A DNA stretch of 64,000 nt from Actinoplanes sp. DH11. Lineage in GTDB: Bacteria; Actinomycetota; Actinomycetes; Mycobacteriales; Micromonosporaceae. Location of the stretch: positions 140,608 through 204,607 of the forward strand of contig NZ_JAHWGU010000017.1 of the NCBI RefSeq assembly GCF_020873875.1, in the 5' to 3' direction. Below, one piece after another: positions 32,002 through 40,951 of the stretch (within the stretch, counting starts at the first letter, position 1; the number at the start of each line of letters is the position of its first letter). The notes under the pieces were generated by a model, which saw nothing but the letters and a program-made list of their open reading frames with translations, had not been told where the DNA came from and made no database searches. A program made the position numbers and the translations under genes.

Positions 32002-35000
32002 TCACCCGTTCGGACGGTCAGCGTCCTTCGGGTCGTCGCGCTTCGGAACGTCGTTGTCACGGTCGCGATCGGCGGCGGGCCGACCGGCGACGGTACGGCG
32101 GCGGCGCCGTTCCGAGCTGGCGGCGAGCAGTTCGGCGGCCTCTTCCCGGTAGCTCAGCGTCCGCGAGACCTTCTGCTGCTTCTCCGATGCCGGCGGCTTC
32201 GGGCGGGGTTGCGGTTTCGGCTGCGCTGGGGCTTGCGCTTTCGACTGCTCCGGAGCTTGCGGGTGCGACTGCCCGGTGGCTTGCGCCTCCGGCTGCTCCG
32301 GGACCTGGCCCGGCTGCTTCGCGTTGGGCACAGTCTTGGACGCTCGGGCCTTCGACTGCCCTGGTGCCTGCGCCCTCGGCCGATTCGACGCCTGCGTTGC
32401 CGCCTGCTCCGAGCCCTGCGACTTGGGCTGACCCGGCTCCTGCGGTTCTGCCTGCTTCGGCGCCTGAGGTTTCGCCTGTGCTGGGGCATCGGAGCCCGGC
32501 TGAGCTGCGGCCTCAGATCCCGGCTGCGTCGGGGTGTGGTCGGCCGGCTGCTCCGGTGCGGGCACTTTGCCGGTCTTGCCGGCGGCCCGGGCGGCGACCG
32601 ATTCGGCGGCTTTGAGCCATGCTGCCGGTACGCGGCGGCTCGTACCGGACTTCCCGGCGGACGCCGACGGCTTCCCGGCGAGCCGGCTCTGCGCTCGGGT
32701 GAGCGGATTGTTGGCGGGCTTCTTGCGCACCGGTCCGGCGGGTTCTGGCTGCGCCGGAACCGCGTTCGCCCGCGCCTCCCCGAACCCGGACGCCTCGACG
32801 GCATGCATCGAAGCGCGGTCCGCCGCCGCAGCCGAGCCGTCGCCAGCGGCCACGTTGTCGTCCTCGCGCGGCGCGGCCGTCGCAGGCTCGGCGTCTTCCG
32901 GTTCGGCGGACTTCGGCTCGGCCTCCGCCGGTCGAGGCGCCCCCGGCTCCGCGGCCTTGTCTGTCGAACCTTGGCCCCCGAGCCCCTCGACTGCCGACGC
33001 TCCGGCGACCGCTGTGTCCTTCGGCATCGGCTTGCCGGCGGGCGGCCGGCCGGATTCGACGGTGTGAATCGAGGAACGGGTCTCCGGCAATGCCCGGACA
33101 CCACCGCTGCCCGGCGCCTTCGTTCCCGCTGTCTTCTCCGTGGTCGATCCGTCCGTCACCGCTGCGGGCGGGTCGACCGCAGCCTGCGCATGCCGGCCTT
33201 CCTCACTCTGCCCGGGCGGGTCGACCGCAGCCTGCGCATGCCGGCCTTCCTCACTCTGCCCGGACGGGTCGACCACAGCCTGCCCAAGCAAGCCGCCCAG
33301 AGCCGGGCCGCCCAGAGCCGGACCATCCACAGCCGGGCCGGACGGATTGCGCACAACCTGCCCGGACGAGGCGGCAGGGGCCTGCTCGGACTGATCGACT
33401 GCCGGGTGGTCGGGTCCGGGTGCCTTCTCCTCAGTTGCATCCGGTGCGGGCGCCGACCGGCTGGGGATGGGCAGGATCGGACGCTTCGGGCTGTCGGCCT
33501 CGTCTTCCTCGGACTTTTGCTGATTCTTTTCGGTCTGGGTGGGCTTGGCTGCCCTCTCCGCCTGGTCGTCAACGGGGGTGGGTTCTGTCTTTGCGGTCGC
33601 GGCAGGCGCGGCGTCCGGAGCGAGATCCACGATCGATGCCGGGTGGACGTCAGAAGCGCCCTGCTCAGGAGCGGACGGCGCGTCGGTGCGAGCGGTTTGC
33701 TCAGGAGCGGACGGCGCGTCGGTGCGAGCGGTTTGCTGCAGAGCGGATGGTGCGTCGGTGCGAGCGGCCTGCTCGGGAGCGGGCGGCGCGTCCGTGGGAC
33801 TGATCCGGTACGGGCCCATGTGGGTCAGGCCGGTCGCGTTCCAGTCGGTGGCGGCCGGGCCCGTGTGCAGCGCGATCCCGGAGACGGCCAGGCTTGGCGA
33901 TGCCGAGACCCCGGCCGGGGCGGCGGGCGAGCTGGGAGTGGGTTCGGACGCTGAGCCGGCGGCCGGGGCAGTCGTCGGCTTGCCGGCCGGGGCGGCCGGT
34001 GGGGTGGCTGCGGGCTTTGTGGTCTGGCTTGCGGTTCGGCGCTGGTCTGCGGCCTTGCGGGCCTGCTTCCGCGAGATACCGGGCCGGATGTTTCCGCCGC
34101 CCTGGCGTGGCGCCTCGGCCAGGTTGCCTGGGCGCTCGTTCCAACTCTGACCGGTCGAGGAGGAATCCGCGCCCGCCGACACCCCAAGATCCGGGGCAGA
34201 CCCGGAGGCCGCCGCAGACCCGGAGTCCGGGGCGGACCCGGGGGCCGCCGCAGACCGGGAAGCCGGCGCGGACCCGGAAGCCGCCGTAGACCCGGAAACC
34301 GGCGCGGATCCAGAGGACGCCGCGTCCGACCCCTCGGTAAGCAACGTGCCCGGCGCCTCCGAAAGAACAGCCTCCGTAAGAACAGCCTCGGGAAGACCAG
34401 CCTCCGGAAGAACAGCCTCCGGCGCCACGTCGGCTTCGCTTTCGGTGGCGCTTGCTTTGCGCGGGGAAGCGATGGGCGCGTCAGCCCGTACCGCTGAAGA
34501 GGCTTTCCGGGCCGCCGCCTCCCGGAGGCGTGCCGCTGCCCGCGCCTCGGTCTGCCGGGCGCGTTCCGGTGCTGTCGCGGCGACCCAGGCGCCGACCGCG
34601 GTGGCGTGGAATTCGGGGATGTCGCCGGGTGCGGCGGTGCGGCGGTTGGTGCGGCGGGCGGGGATGGGACCGGGTTGCATGGCCGAGAGTGCCGGGGTTT
34701 CGCCGAGCAGGTTGAGGGGGCGGCCGGGGGCGGGTGTGGGGGTGTCGGGGAGCGCGAGCGGGGCGCTGGTCCGGCTGGGTGCCGCGCCGCTGCCTGCCGG
34801 CAGCTGCGGTTTGGGCGCTTTCGGCGGCCAGGAGAACTCGGGCAGGGCGGGTGGGCGCGCCGGGCGGGAGTCAGCGAGGGTACGGGGCCGGTGCGCACCA
34901 CCGGGCCGGCTTCCGCGGATGTTGGGCAGGGGGGCGCCGATGGCGTACATCAGTTCCGGCACCTGGCTGGGTTCGACGACGTAGACGACTTCGCGGCGCC

Positions 35001-35643
35001 GGCCGGGCCAGGCGAGGACGACGACGCTCGCCATGATGAGCAGGGTGCCGAGTGTGATCAGGCCCCAGGTGCTGGAGTTGAGCCAGCTGGGGCGGACCTC
35101 GGCGACGGCGGCGAGCCGGTTCACGGGTGCGCCGCCGGGGCTCATCAGGACGAGGCTGTACGGCCCGCCGGTGAGTTCGCCCGGCACCAGGTTGAGCTGG
35201 CCGTTGCCGGTACGCGTCCAGAAGGCCTGCTGCCCCGGGATGCCGGCGGGAACCCGCGGTCCGAGCACCCGTTCCGTCGTGACCGGGAGGGCGCCGGTGC
35301 CGATGTCGACGGCGTCCACCCGGGTGTGCGGCACGCCGGCCAGGTAGCGGCTGACGTCGGCGGCCGGAGCCAGCCCGACGAACGCCGCACCGTCGGTGGT
35401 GGCGGCGGCCAGGCGCAGCCGGGTGTCGCCGATGCGCGCGAACGGGGCGTCGTCGCGCAGCAGCCGATCGATGTCGGGTACCACCACCGCGTACCCGGGG
35501 ATCGCGAGTTTTTGCAGCTCACCGCTGAACGCGCCACCCGGGTCGCGATGCTGCATCAACGCCCACAGCGCGCCACCCGCCAGCAGCGCGGGCAGCCCGA
35601 CGGTGAGTAGGAGCATGCCGAGGATCGTGCGGAACACCCGCAT
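32002..35643 (-). CDS. Giant low-complexity membrane protein (1213 residues), unknown
   Basis: Starts MRVFRTILGMLLLTVGLPAL after GGGGAG. Transmembrane helix 1 is at about residues 7-30, an extracytoplasmic ~160-residue domain follows (PGYAVVVPDIDRLLRDDAPF...GGPYSLVLMSPGG), and helix 2 is at about 192-212. The remaining ~1000 residues are Ala/Pro/Ser/Glu-rich and predicted cytosolic and disordered. They contain several internal repeats, among them APASGS-type, TDAPSAPEQTAR (3-4 copies) and GQSEEGRHAQAAVDPP (2 copies). The end is basic (SSERRRRRTVAGRPAADRDR). I recognise no family. Third-position GC is strong throughout, supporting one continuous gene. It lies downstream of copCD on the same strand, separated by a hairpin. 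Confidence 0.75.
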   Translation of the reverse strand: MRVFRTILGMLLLTVGLPALLAGGALWALMQHRDPGGAFSGELQKLAIPGYAVVVPDIDRLLRDDAPFARIGDTRLRLAAATTDGAAFVGLAPAADVSRYLAGVPHTRVDAVDIGTGALPVTTERVLGPRVPAGIPGQQAFWTRTGNGQLNLVPGELTGGPYSLVLMSPGGAPVNRLAAVAEVRPSWLNSSTWGLITLGTLLIMASVVVLAWPGRRREVVYVVEPSQVPELMYAIGAPLPNIRGSRPGGAHRPRTLADSRPARPPALPEFSWPPKAPKPQLPAGSGAAPSRTSAPLALPDTPTPAPGRPLNLLGETPALSAMQPGPIPARRTNRRTAAPGDIPEFHATAVGAWVAATAPERARQTEARAAARLREAAARKASSAVRADAPIASPRKASATESEADVAPEAVLPEAGLPEAVLTEAVLSEAPGTLLTEGSDAASSGSAPVSGSTAASGSAPASRSAAAPGSAPDSGSAAASGSAPDLGVSAGADSSSTGQSWNERPGNLAEAPRQGGGNIRPGISRKQARKAADQRRTASQTTKPAATPPAAPAGKPTTAPAAGSASEPTPSSPAAPAGVSASPSLAVSGIALHTGPAATDWNATGLTHMGPYRISPTDAPPAPEQAARTDAPSALQQTARTDAPSAPEQTARTDAPSAPEQGASDVHPASIVDLAPDAAPAATAKTEPTPVDDQAERAAKPTQTEKNQQKSEEDEADSPKRPILPIPSRSAPAPDATEEKAPGPDHPAVDQSEQAPAASSGQVVRNPSGPAVDGPALGGPALGGLLGQAVVDPSGQSEEGRHAQAAVDPPGQSEEGRHAQAAVDPPAAVTDGSTTEKTAGTKAPGSGGVRALPETRSSIHTVESGRPPAGKPMPKDTAVAGASAVEGLGGQGSTDKAAEPGAPRPAEAEPKSAEPEDAEPATAAPREDDNVAAGDGSAAAADRASMHAVEASGFGEARANAVPAQPEPAGPVRKKPANNPLTRAQSRLAGKPSASAGKSGTSRRVPAAWLKAAESVAARAAGKTGKVPAPEQPADHTPTQPGSEAAAQPGSDAPAQAKPQAPKQAEPQEPGQPKSQGSEQAATQASNRPRAQAPGQSKARASKTVPNAKQPGQVPEQPEAQATGQSHPQAPEQSKAQAPAQPKPQPRPKPPASEKQQKVSRTLSYREEAAELLAASSERRRRRTVAGRPAADRDRDNDVPKRDDPKDADRPNG

Positions 35644-35742
35644 CTGTTCTCCCCCTTCCCGGGCCGTACCGCCAAGACCATACAGAGGCAAATAACCCCA
35701 AAGTGGTCAAATCGGTACGGCGTCCCTGAATGAGATGCGAAA

Positions 35743-35772
35743 CGGCCCGGCCTCTCGAGGAGAGCCGGGCCG
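35743..35772 (-). terminator. Terminator after copCD
   Basis: Inverted repeat CGGCCCGGCCTCTC / GAGAGCCGGGCCG (one bulge) about 20 bp after the CopC-CopD stop codon on the minus strand. Confidence 0.7.
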
Positions 35773-35790
35773 TGGTGCCGGGGTGCGGGG

Positions 35791-37437
35791 TCAGGAGACC
35801 TTGGCGGTCATGGTCAGGGTCGACTGGTCGATCTCGCTGGTCCGGGCGGTGAACTTGAACGTCCACTCGCCGGCCGCCGGCAACGCGATGTCGCCGATCG
35901 CGTGGAAGTCGGTGATCCGCAGCAGCGGAATCTCGATCGGCTCGATGCCCGCGCTGGTCAGCGCCGCGGTCGCCTTCCACTCGACCACGGGGAGCGGCTT
36001 GTTGTCGGGCGTGTAGGCGTACAGGTGGATCGAATTGTTGCCGACCGCCGCCGGGAAGAGGTCCACCTTGAGCGACATCTTCGGCGCGGTGATCGTCTGG
36101 CTGACGGTGCTGACCGTGGAGGTCTCGGCGGCCTCGGCGGTCCGCGGCGGCGAGATCTGCACCAGCGCCGAGGTGACACCCAGCACCACCGCGGTGATCG
36201 CCAGCTCCACCGCGACGATCCTGCGGAGCGGACCCGGCGACTCCTCGGCGGCGCGTTCCTTGACGAGCTTGCGGGAGTACGCCGCCACGCCGATCACGAT
36301 CGCCGCCAGGGCCACCTTCGCCAGGATGAGCCGGCCGTAGGTGCTGTTGATCAGCCCGTCCAGCGTCGACACCTCGATCAGCGCCTGCACCACACCGGCG
36401 AAGACGAGCGCGGCGACCGCAGTGGCCGCCCAGCGCGACCAGATCGGCAGGATCGCGCCGAGCTCCCGCCCGTTCGCCTGGCGCAGCAGGAAACCGAAGA
36501 GCATCACCAGACCGCCGAGCCAGACCGCCATCGCCGCCAGGTGGATCGCGTCGATCACCACCGAGACGCCGGCCACCGGTGAGGCGGTCGGGTGCCCGGT
36601 CAGCGGCCAGGTGGCGAGCGCCGCCACCCCGAGCACCCCGAGCAGGGCCAGGTCCAGCTTCGACTCGCCGCCGCCGGACCCGACGAGCAGCGGCCGGAGC
36701 AGGAACGCCGCGGCGATCACCACGCCGAGACGGACCAGCATCACCGCGCCGAACGTGCTGCCGAGCACGTCCCGCAGGTCGCCGACGCGGACGTCGAACA
36801 GCCCGGTCCCCAACGTGTACGGCGCCTGCAGGTAGAGCGCCACCAGGGTGCTCCCGGTGACCAGCCCGATGCCCGTCCAGATCAGCCGGCCCGGACCGCG
36901 CCGGGACAGCCGCTGCGGCCAGAGCAGAGCCAGCACCAGCACCGGGCCGACCAGCAGGACGAGTCCCGCGTACCCCAGATATTTCGCCACCGGGATGAGG
37001 CCGCGCACCACCGGGTCGGCCGGCGCCTCGCCCGCGGTGTCGGTCGGCGGCGTCGAGGCCGCACCCACCGAGTAGCTGATCGTGCCGGCGACCGGATGGC
37101 TGTCCGCGGAGATCACCCGGTAGCTGACCAGGTACGTCCCCCGGCCGCCGCCGGAGCGCAGCGGGATCGTCACCTCCGTGCCGCTGACCGTCGGGTCACC
37201 CTGGTTGGCCTGCGAACCGTCCGGCGCGATCACCCGGATCTTGCCGGAGAGCAGCTGCACCGACTCGCTGAACGTCAGGGTCACCCGAGGCGGCGCGTCC
37301 GGCACGATCGTGCCGTTGCCCGGGTCGCTGCCGACAAGTGCCGCGTGCGCGCTCGCCGGCGCGGCGGACAGCAGAGTCCCGAAAAGCCCGAGCAGCAAAC
37401 CGGCCAGCACAGCCAGCACTCGGCGGCGGTCAGTCAA
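35791..37437 (-). CDS. CopC-CopD fusion copper transport protein (YcnJ-like)
   Basis: 548 residues from a TTG start with GGAG upstream. After the signal peptide (ends ASAHA) the mature protein begins HAALVGSDPGNG; the N-terminal His is a copper ligand of CopC. The CopC domain spans about 30-125 (FSESVQLLSG, SADSHPVAGTISYSV). A CopD membrane domain of about eight helices follows (about 145-420), then a C-terminal extracytoplasmic YtkA-like domain (about 440-548). The fusion is typical of actinobacteria and is implicated in copper uptake or delivery across the membrane. It is divergent from a SigC-like sigma-factor gene, 137 bp between starts. Confidence 0.93.
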   Translation of the reverse strand: MTDRRRVLAVLAGLLLGLFGTLLSAAPASAHAALVGSDPGNGTIVPDAPPRVTLTFSESVQLLSGKIRVIAPDGSQANQGDPTVSGTEVTIPLRSGGGRGTYLVSYRVISADSHPVAGTISYSVGAASTPPTDTAGEAPADPVVRGLIPVAKYLGYAGLVLLVGPVLVLALLWPQRLSRRGPGRLIWTGIGLVTGSTLVALYLQAPYTLGTGLFDVRVGDLRDVLGSTFGAVMLVRLGVVIAAAFLLRPLLVGSGGGESKLDLALLGVLGVAALATWPLTGHPTASPVAGVSVVIDAIHLAAMAVWLGGLVMLFGFLLRQANGRELGAILPIWSRWAATAVAALVFAGVVQALIEVSTLDGLINSTYGRLILAKVALAAIVIGVAAYSRKLVKERAAEESPGPLRRIVAVELAITAVVLGVTSALVQISPPRTAEAAETSTVSTVSQTITAPKMSLKVDLFPAAVGNNSIHLYAYTPDNKPLPVVEWKATAALTSAGIEPIEIPLLRITDFHAIGDIALPAAGEWTFKFTARTSEIDQSTLTMTAKVS

Positions 37438-37574
37438 GACGCACTCCGTTCCCGGTCATGGACTTCCGGTGTTTCCGGTCATGGACTTCCGGTGATGGAC
37501 GCTGAGTCGCCCGGAAGCACTTGCATGGTTCCAGATGCGGACCGGAACTGCCGATTCGCGTAGCATCACTGCTC

Positions 37575-38123
37575 GTGACGGCAGGTGAGCAAGAGACGGA
37601 CGAGACCACCGCGCTGGCTCTGGCCGCCCGCGACGGCGACCGGGCGGCGCAGGCCGCGTTCGTGCGAGCCACCCAGACCGAGGTCTGGCGGTTCACCGCC
37701 GCACTCATCGATCCGGGTACCGCCGACGATCTCACCCAGGAAACCTATCTCCGCGCGTTCCGGGCGCTCGACACGTTCGCCGGCCGCTCCAGCGTGCGCA
37801 CCTGGCTGCTCGGCATCGCCCGGCGCACCTGCGCCGACCACCTCCGCTCGGTGGTCCGCCGGCGGCGGCTCGACACCCGGCTCGCCGCACAGGCCGCCAC
37901 CGAGCTGCCCGTCCCCGACCCGGCACACCGGCTGACCAGCGCCGACCTGCTCAACCGGCTCAGCGACGAGCGCCGGACGGCGTTCGTGCTGACCCAGGTC
38001 CTCGGCCTCTCCTACGCCGAGGCGGCCGAGGTGGAGGGCGTTCCGGTGGGGACGATCCGCTCCCGGGTGGCCCGCGCCCGCGACGAGCTCATCACAGCTG
38101 TTTCCCAGGCACAGGCCAGCTGA
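37575..38123 (+). CDS. sigC: ECF sigma factor, SigC-like
   Basis: 182 residues from a GTG start (MTAGEQETDETTALALAARDG). Region 2 (QTEVWRFTAALIDPGTADDLTQETYLRAFRAL...RSSVRTWLLGIARR) and region 4 (RTAFVLTQVLGLSYAEAAEVEGVPVGTIRSRVARARDEL) closely resemble mycobacterial SigC. SigC has no known anti-sigma factor and has been linked to copper acquisition in M. tuberculosis; here it sits beside CopC-CopD and a redox operon, and no anti-sigma gene is adjacent. No Shine-Dalgarno precedes the GTG, so a leaderless message is possible. An upstream ATG at 37521 would add 18 residues of poor coding quality. Confidence 0.88.
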   Translation: MTAGEQETDETTALALAARDGDRAAQAAFVRATQTEVWRFTAALIDPGTADDLTQETYLRAFRALDTFAGRSSVRTWLLGIARRTCADHLRSVVRRRRLDTRLAAQAATELPVPDPAHRLTSADLLNRLSDERRTAFVLTQVLGLSYAEAAEVEGVPVGTIRSRVARARDELITAVSQAQAS

Positions 38124-38217
38124 GAACGGGTCTTCCGGCCCTGCGTGTGACGCCCGTCCCCGGGCCACGATGATCGGGAACTGGGGCGGGACGAACAGCG
38201 TCTAACGGGGCGTGACC

Positions 38218-38685
38218 ATGGAAAGAACCTGGCCGTGGATCTCCACGGCGGCACGGCTCGGCCTGGCCGCGGTGTGGCTGGTCGCCGGCGGGCTCAAGGT
38301 CGGTGACCTGGCGGCCTCGGCGCGCGCGGTTCACGCGTACCAGTTGATGCCCTATGACATCTCCAAGATCGTGGGCGCCGCCCAGCCGTTCCTGGAGATC
38401 GCCCTCGGGCTGCTCCTGCTGGCCGGGCTGGCGGTGCGGCTCACCGCCGGCATCTCCGCCGTCCTCCTGGTGATCTTCATTGCCGGGATCGTGTCGGCGT
38501 GGGCGCGCGGCCTGCAGATCGACTGCGGGTGCTTCAGCACCGGTGGTGAGCTGGCGGCCGGGTCGGATCCCGCGTACGGGGTGGACATCCTGCGGGACCT
38601 CGGGTTCCTGGCACTCGCCGGAATCCTGCTGTGGCGGCCACGGAGCCGGCTCTCAGTTGACAGCGTGCTGATGGGGGAACGATGA
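38218..38685 (+). CDS. MauE/DoxX-family redox-associated membrane protein
   Basis: 155 residues starting MERTWPWISTAARLG. Four transmembrane helices; the QIDCGCFSTGG motif carries a Cys-x-Cys pair typical of the MauE branch (MauE is required for disulfide formation in methylamine dehydrogenase). It probably passes electrons to or from the DsbA-like protein encoded next, whose start overlaps its stop by 4 bp (ATGA). A GTG two codons upstream is an alternative start. It lies downstream of the SigC-like gene. Confidence 0.88.
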   Translation: MERTWPWISTAARLGLAAVWLVAGGLKVGDLAASARAVHAYQLMPYDISKIVGAAQPFLEIALGLLLLAGLAVRLTAGISAVLLVIFIAGIVSAWARGLQIDCGCFSTGGELAAGSDPAYGVDILRDLGFLALAGILLWRPRSRLSVDSVLMGER

Positions 38686-39422
38686 GCAAGGGCAAACGGG
38701 ACCGGACCACCCAGGCCCGGGAGATCGTCGCGAAACAGCAGGCCGCCGAGCGACGGCGCAAAGTGACCCTCTGGACGTCGGTCGGCGTGGTCCTGGTGCT
38801 TTTCCTCGCCGGCTTGGTCGGCTACACCGTGATGTCGCGTCAGGACGACGGCACCCTCGTCACCCCGGCCGCGGCGGTCGACGACGGCACCGCGTTCGCG
38901 GTCGGCAACGGCCCGGTCACCGTCGACGTCTACGAGGATTTCCTCTGCCCGGCCTGCGCCAACTTCGAGAAGGCCAGCGGCGCCACACTGCAGGAGATGG
39001 CCACCGCCAGCAAGATCACTCTGCGGATCCACCCGGTGGCGATCCTGGACCGGTTCTCCAACGGGACGGAGTACTCGACGCGCTCCGCCGGAGCCGCCGC
39101 CGCGGCCGCCGAGGAGGGCAAGTTCCTCGAACTGCACAACGTGCTCTACGCCAACCAGCCCGCCGAGAACAGCGACGGCCTGAGCAACGACAAAATCGTC
39201 GAGCTGGCGAAGTCGGTGGGCCTGACCAGCGAGACTTTCGCGACGGCGGTGAACGAGGGAACCTACAAGGCGTGGGCGACCAAGGCGACCGAGAAGTTCT
39301 CCGACCGCGACTTCACCGGCACGCCGACGATCGTGGTCAACGGCACTCAGCTGACCGGGCCCGGCGACACCGTGCCGACGACCGAGCTGCTCACCCAGAC
39401 CATCGAGAAGGCGGCCGGGTGA
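38682..39422 (+). CDS. Membrane-anchored DsbA-like thiol-disulfide oxidoreductase
   Basis: 246 residues starting MSKGKRDRTTQAREIVAKQQ. A basic N-terminus, one transmembrane anchor (about 28-50) and a thioredoxin-fold DsbA/DSBA-like domain (about 75-245). The redox motif is VYEDFLCPACANFEK (CPAC). FTGTPTIVVNG contains the conserved cis-Pro. It should catalyse disulfide formation or transfer outside the membrane, working with the MauE-type protein. It overlaps the neighbouring genes by 4 bp on both sides, so the three form a tight operon. Confidence 0.92.
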   Translation: MSKGKRDRTTQAREIVAKQQAAERRRKVTLWTSVGVVLVLFLAGLVGYTVMSRQDDGTLVTPAAAVDDGTAFAVGNGPVTVDVYEDFLCPACANFEKASGATLQEMATASKITLRIHPVAILDRFSNGTEYSTRSAGAAAAAAEEGKFLELHNVLYANQPAENSDGLSNDKIVELAKSVGLTSETFATAVNEGTYKAWATKATEKFSDRDFTGTPTIVVNGTQLTGPGDTVPTTELLTQTIEKAAG

Positions 39423-40459
39423 GGCGACTCCTCCCGCTGCTGCTGGTGGTGGCCGGTTTGCTCCTCGGGCCGGCCACGCCCGCGTTCGCGCACGCCGGCG
39501 ACACCACCGAGGTCAGCTCCTACCGGACCCAGGTCACCGGCTTGAGCAGCCCCTTCGACGGCCTCAGCGTCCGCGTTGTCGAAGGTGGCGCCCGCCTCGA
39601 ACTCACCAACGACAGCGGCCGGCCCGTCGAAGTGCTCGGCTACTCCGGGGAGCCGTACCTGGAGGTCCGCCCCGACGGCACCTGGGAGAACGCGAACTCA
39701 CCGGCCGCCTACGTCAACCAGACCCTAGGCGGCGAAACCCCGCTGCCGGCCGGCGCCGACCCCACCGCGGCACCCGCCTGGCGTCAGATCTCCACCGACA
39801 CCACGATCCGCTGGCACGACCGGCGCGCCCGCCGGGTCGACGCCGGCCTCCTGCCGCAGGCCGCCGCCGACCCCGGCTCCGAGCACCGGCTGCGGGAATG
39901 GGCGATCCCGCTGCGCGACCAGGTGCGGACCTTCGAGATCCAAGGCACGCTCGACTACGAACCGGCGCCGGTGACCTGGGCCTGGTGGGCGGGCGCGGCC
40001 CTGCTGGGTCTGGCCGTCACTCTCGTCGCACACCGGTGGGCGGCCGGCTCGGCGCGATGGCTTGCGCTCATCGGGGGGCTTGCTTCTCTGGGGTACGCGT
40101 ACGCCCGCACCGCCGACGGCGCAGGCTGGTCCGGCGTCCTCGTCCTCGCCGGCCTGCTCGCCTGCGCGGCCGCGTACCGTGACCCGCCCTTCTACCTGGC
40201 CCTGTCCGGTTTCGTCCTGGCCGCGTTCGCCGGGTTCGGCAGCGCCGACGTCTTCTTCGCCTCGGTCGTCCCGGCGGCCGGGCCGGGCTGGCTCGCCCGC
40301 ACCGCCGTGTCACTCGCCATCGGGATCGGCGGGGGGCTGGCGCTGACCGGGGTGTTGCGGATCCGGGCGGCGACGCCGGCGGCCGCCCCCTCGACCCCCG
40401 CCTCCGCCTCTGCCTCTCCCTCCGCCTCTGCGGCGGACTCGGCCGTTGGCTCGGCCTGA
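39419..40459 (+). CDS. Membrane protein of the copper/redox operon, unknown
   Basis: 346 residues from a GTG start (MRRLLPLLLVVAGLLLGPATP) overlapping the upstream stop by 4 bp. A signal peptide ending FAHAGD leaves His near the mature N-terminus. A ~155-residue extracytoplasmic domain (SGRPVEVLGYSGEPYLEVRPDGTWENANSPA) is followed by about six transmembrane helices (about 185-325) and a Ser/Ala/Pro tail. I know no named family, but the layout (secreted domain plus CopD-like helices) and the context suggest copper or redox handling. Its last codons are the first unit of a 35-bp tandem repeat. Confidence 0.82.
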   Translation: MRRLLPLLLVVAGLLLGPATPAFAHAGDTTEVSSYRTQVTGLSSPFDGLSVRVVEGGARLELTNDSGRPVEVLGYSGEPYLEVRPDGTWENANSPAAYVNQTLGGETPLPAGADPTAAPAWRQISTDTTIRWHDRRARRVDAGLLPQAAADPGSEHRLREWAIPLRDQVRTFEIQGTLDYEPAPVTWAWWAGAALLGLAVTLVAHRWAAGSARWLALIGGLASLGYAYARTADGAGWSGVLVLAGLLACAAAYRDPPFYLALSGFVLAAFAGFGSADVFFASVVPAAGPGWLARTAVSLAIGIGGGLALTGVLRIRAATPAAAPSTPASASASPSASAADSAVGSA

Positions 40460-40548
40460 CCTGCCGGCCCGGCCACGGGTATTGGCTCGGCCTACCTGCC
40501 GGCCCGGCCACGGGTATTGGCTCGGCCTACCTGCCGGCCCGGCCACGG
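40447..40548. repeat. 35-bp tandem repeat reaching into the preceding gene
   Basis: Units start at 40461, 40496 and 40531 (CTGCCGGCCCGGCCACGGGT...). The end of each unit, TTGGCTCGGCCTAC, matches the last codons of the upstream gene (TTGGCTCGGCCTGA), so the duplication includes the gene's 3' end. Confidence 0.85.
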
Positions 40549-40951
40549 CGGCGCCCGACGCGCTGTCCAGGTCGCGATGTTGATCTGCTGGCGGAGCGAA
40601 ATCGCGGTTCAGACCCCATGATCACAGCGATTTCGTAGCGCTAGCAGATCAACATCCCGCCGTGGCCCGGGCGCGGCGGGCCGCTGACCACAACCGGTCC
40701 CCCGGCGATGTCCCGACTCGGTCGCACCGCTGCCCTCCCGAGTACATGACTCGGTGCGTACGACCCCATTGATTACGTTTCCGTACGCCGCCGGGACCAC
40801 CGTTTCCCGCTTTCTCCGACGCATTCGATGACGAATTCCGTACCGCCTCTGAACTGCGAAAACACCAATGTGCCAATTAGCGGCTCAGGGGTGACGGCGG
40901 TTCGTGGTGCGGCGGTAACGTTCGGTTGTGGCAATTCGCTGAGGAGGACCG
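40460..40951. other. 492-bp intergenic region with repeats
   Basis: Holds a 35-bp direct repeat (40447-40548) and a large imperfect inverted repeat (40576-40656). From 40690 to 40940 it is less GC-rich and probably contains the speD promoter. No gene supported. Confidence 0.6.
40576..40656. repeat. 30-bp imperfect inverted repeat (REP-like)
   Basis: Arms 40576-40605 and 40627-40656 pair at 26 of 30 positions around a 21-nt loop. Each outer arm reads GATGTTGATCTGCT and the inner part GCGAAATCGC. It could be a dispersed REP-like element or a transcribed hairpin. Confidence 0.8.

Noticed and set aside
31642..33954. 770-codon frame opposite the giant protein
   Set aside because: Reads as Leu/Arg-rich repeats generated by the Ala/Pro-rich gene on the other strand.
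40609..40824. Small frames in the speD upstream region
   Set aside because: They span the inverted repeat and lack start signals and codon bias.
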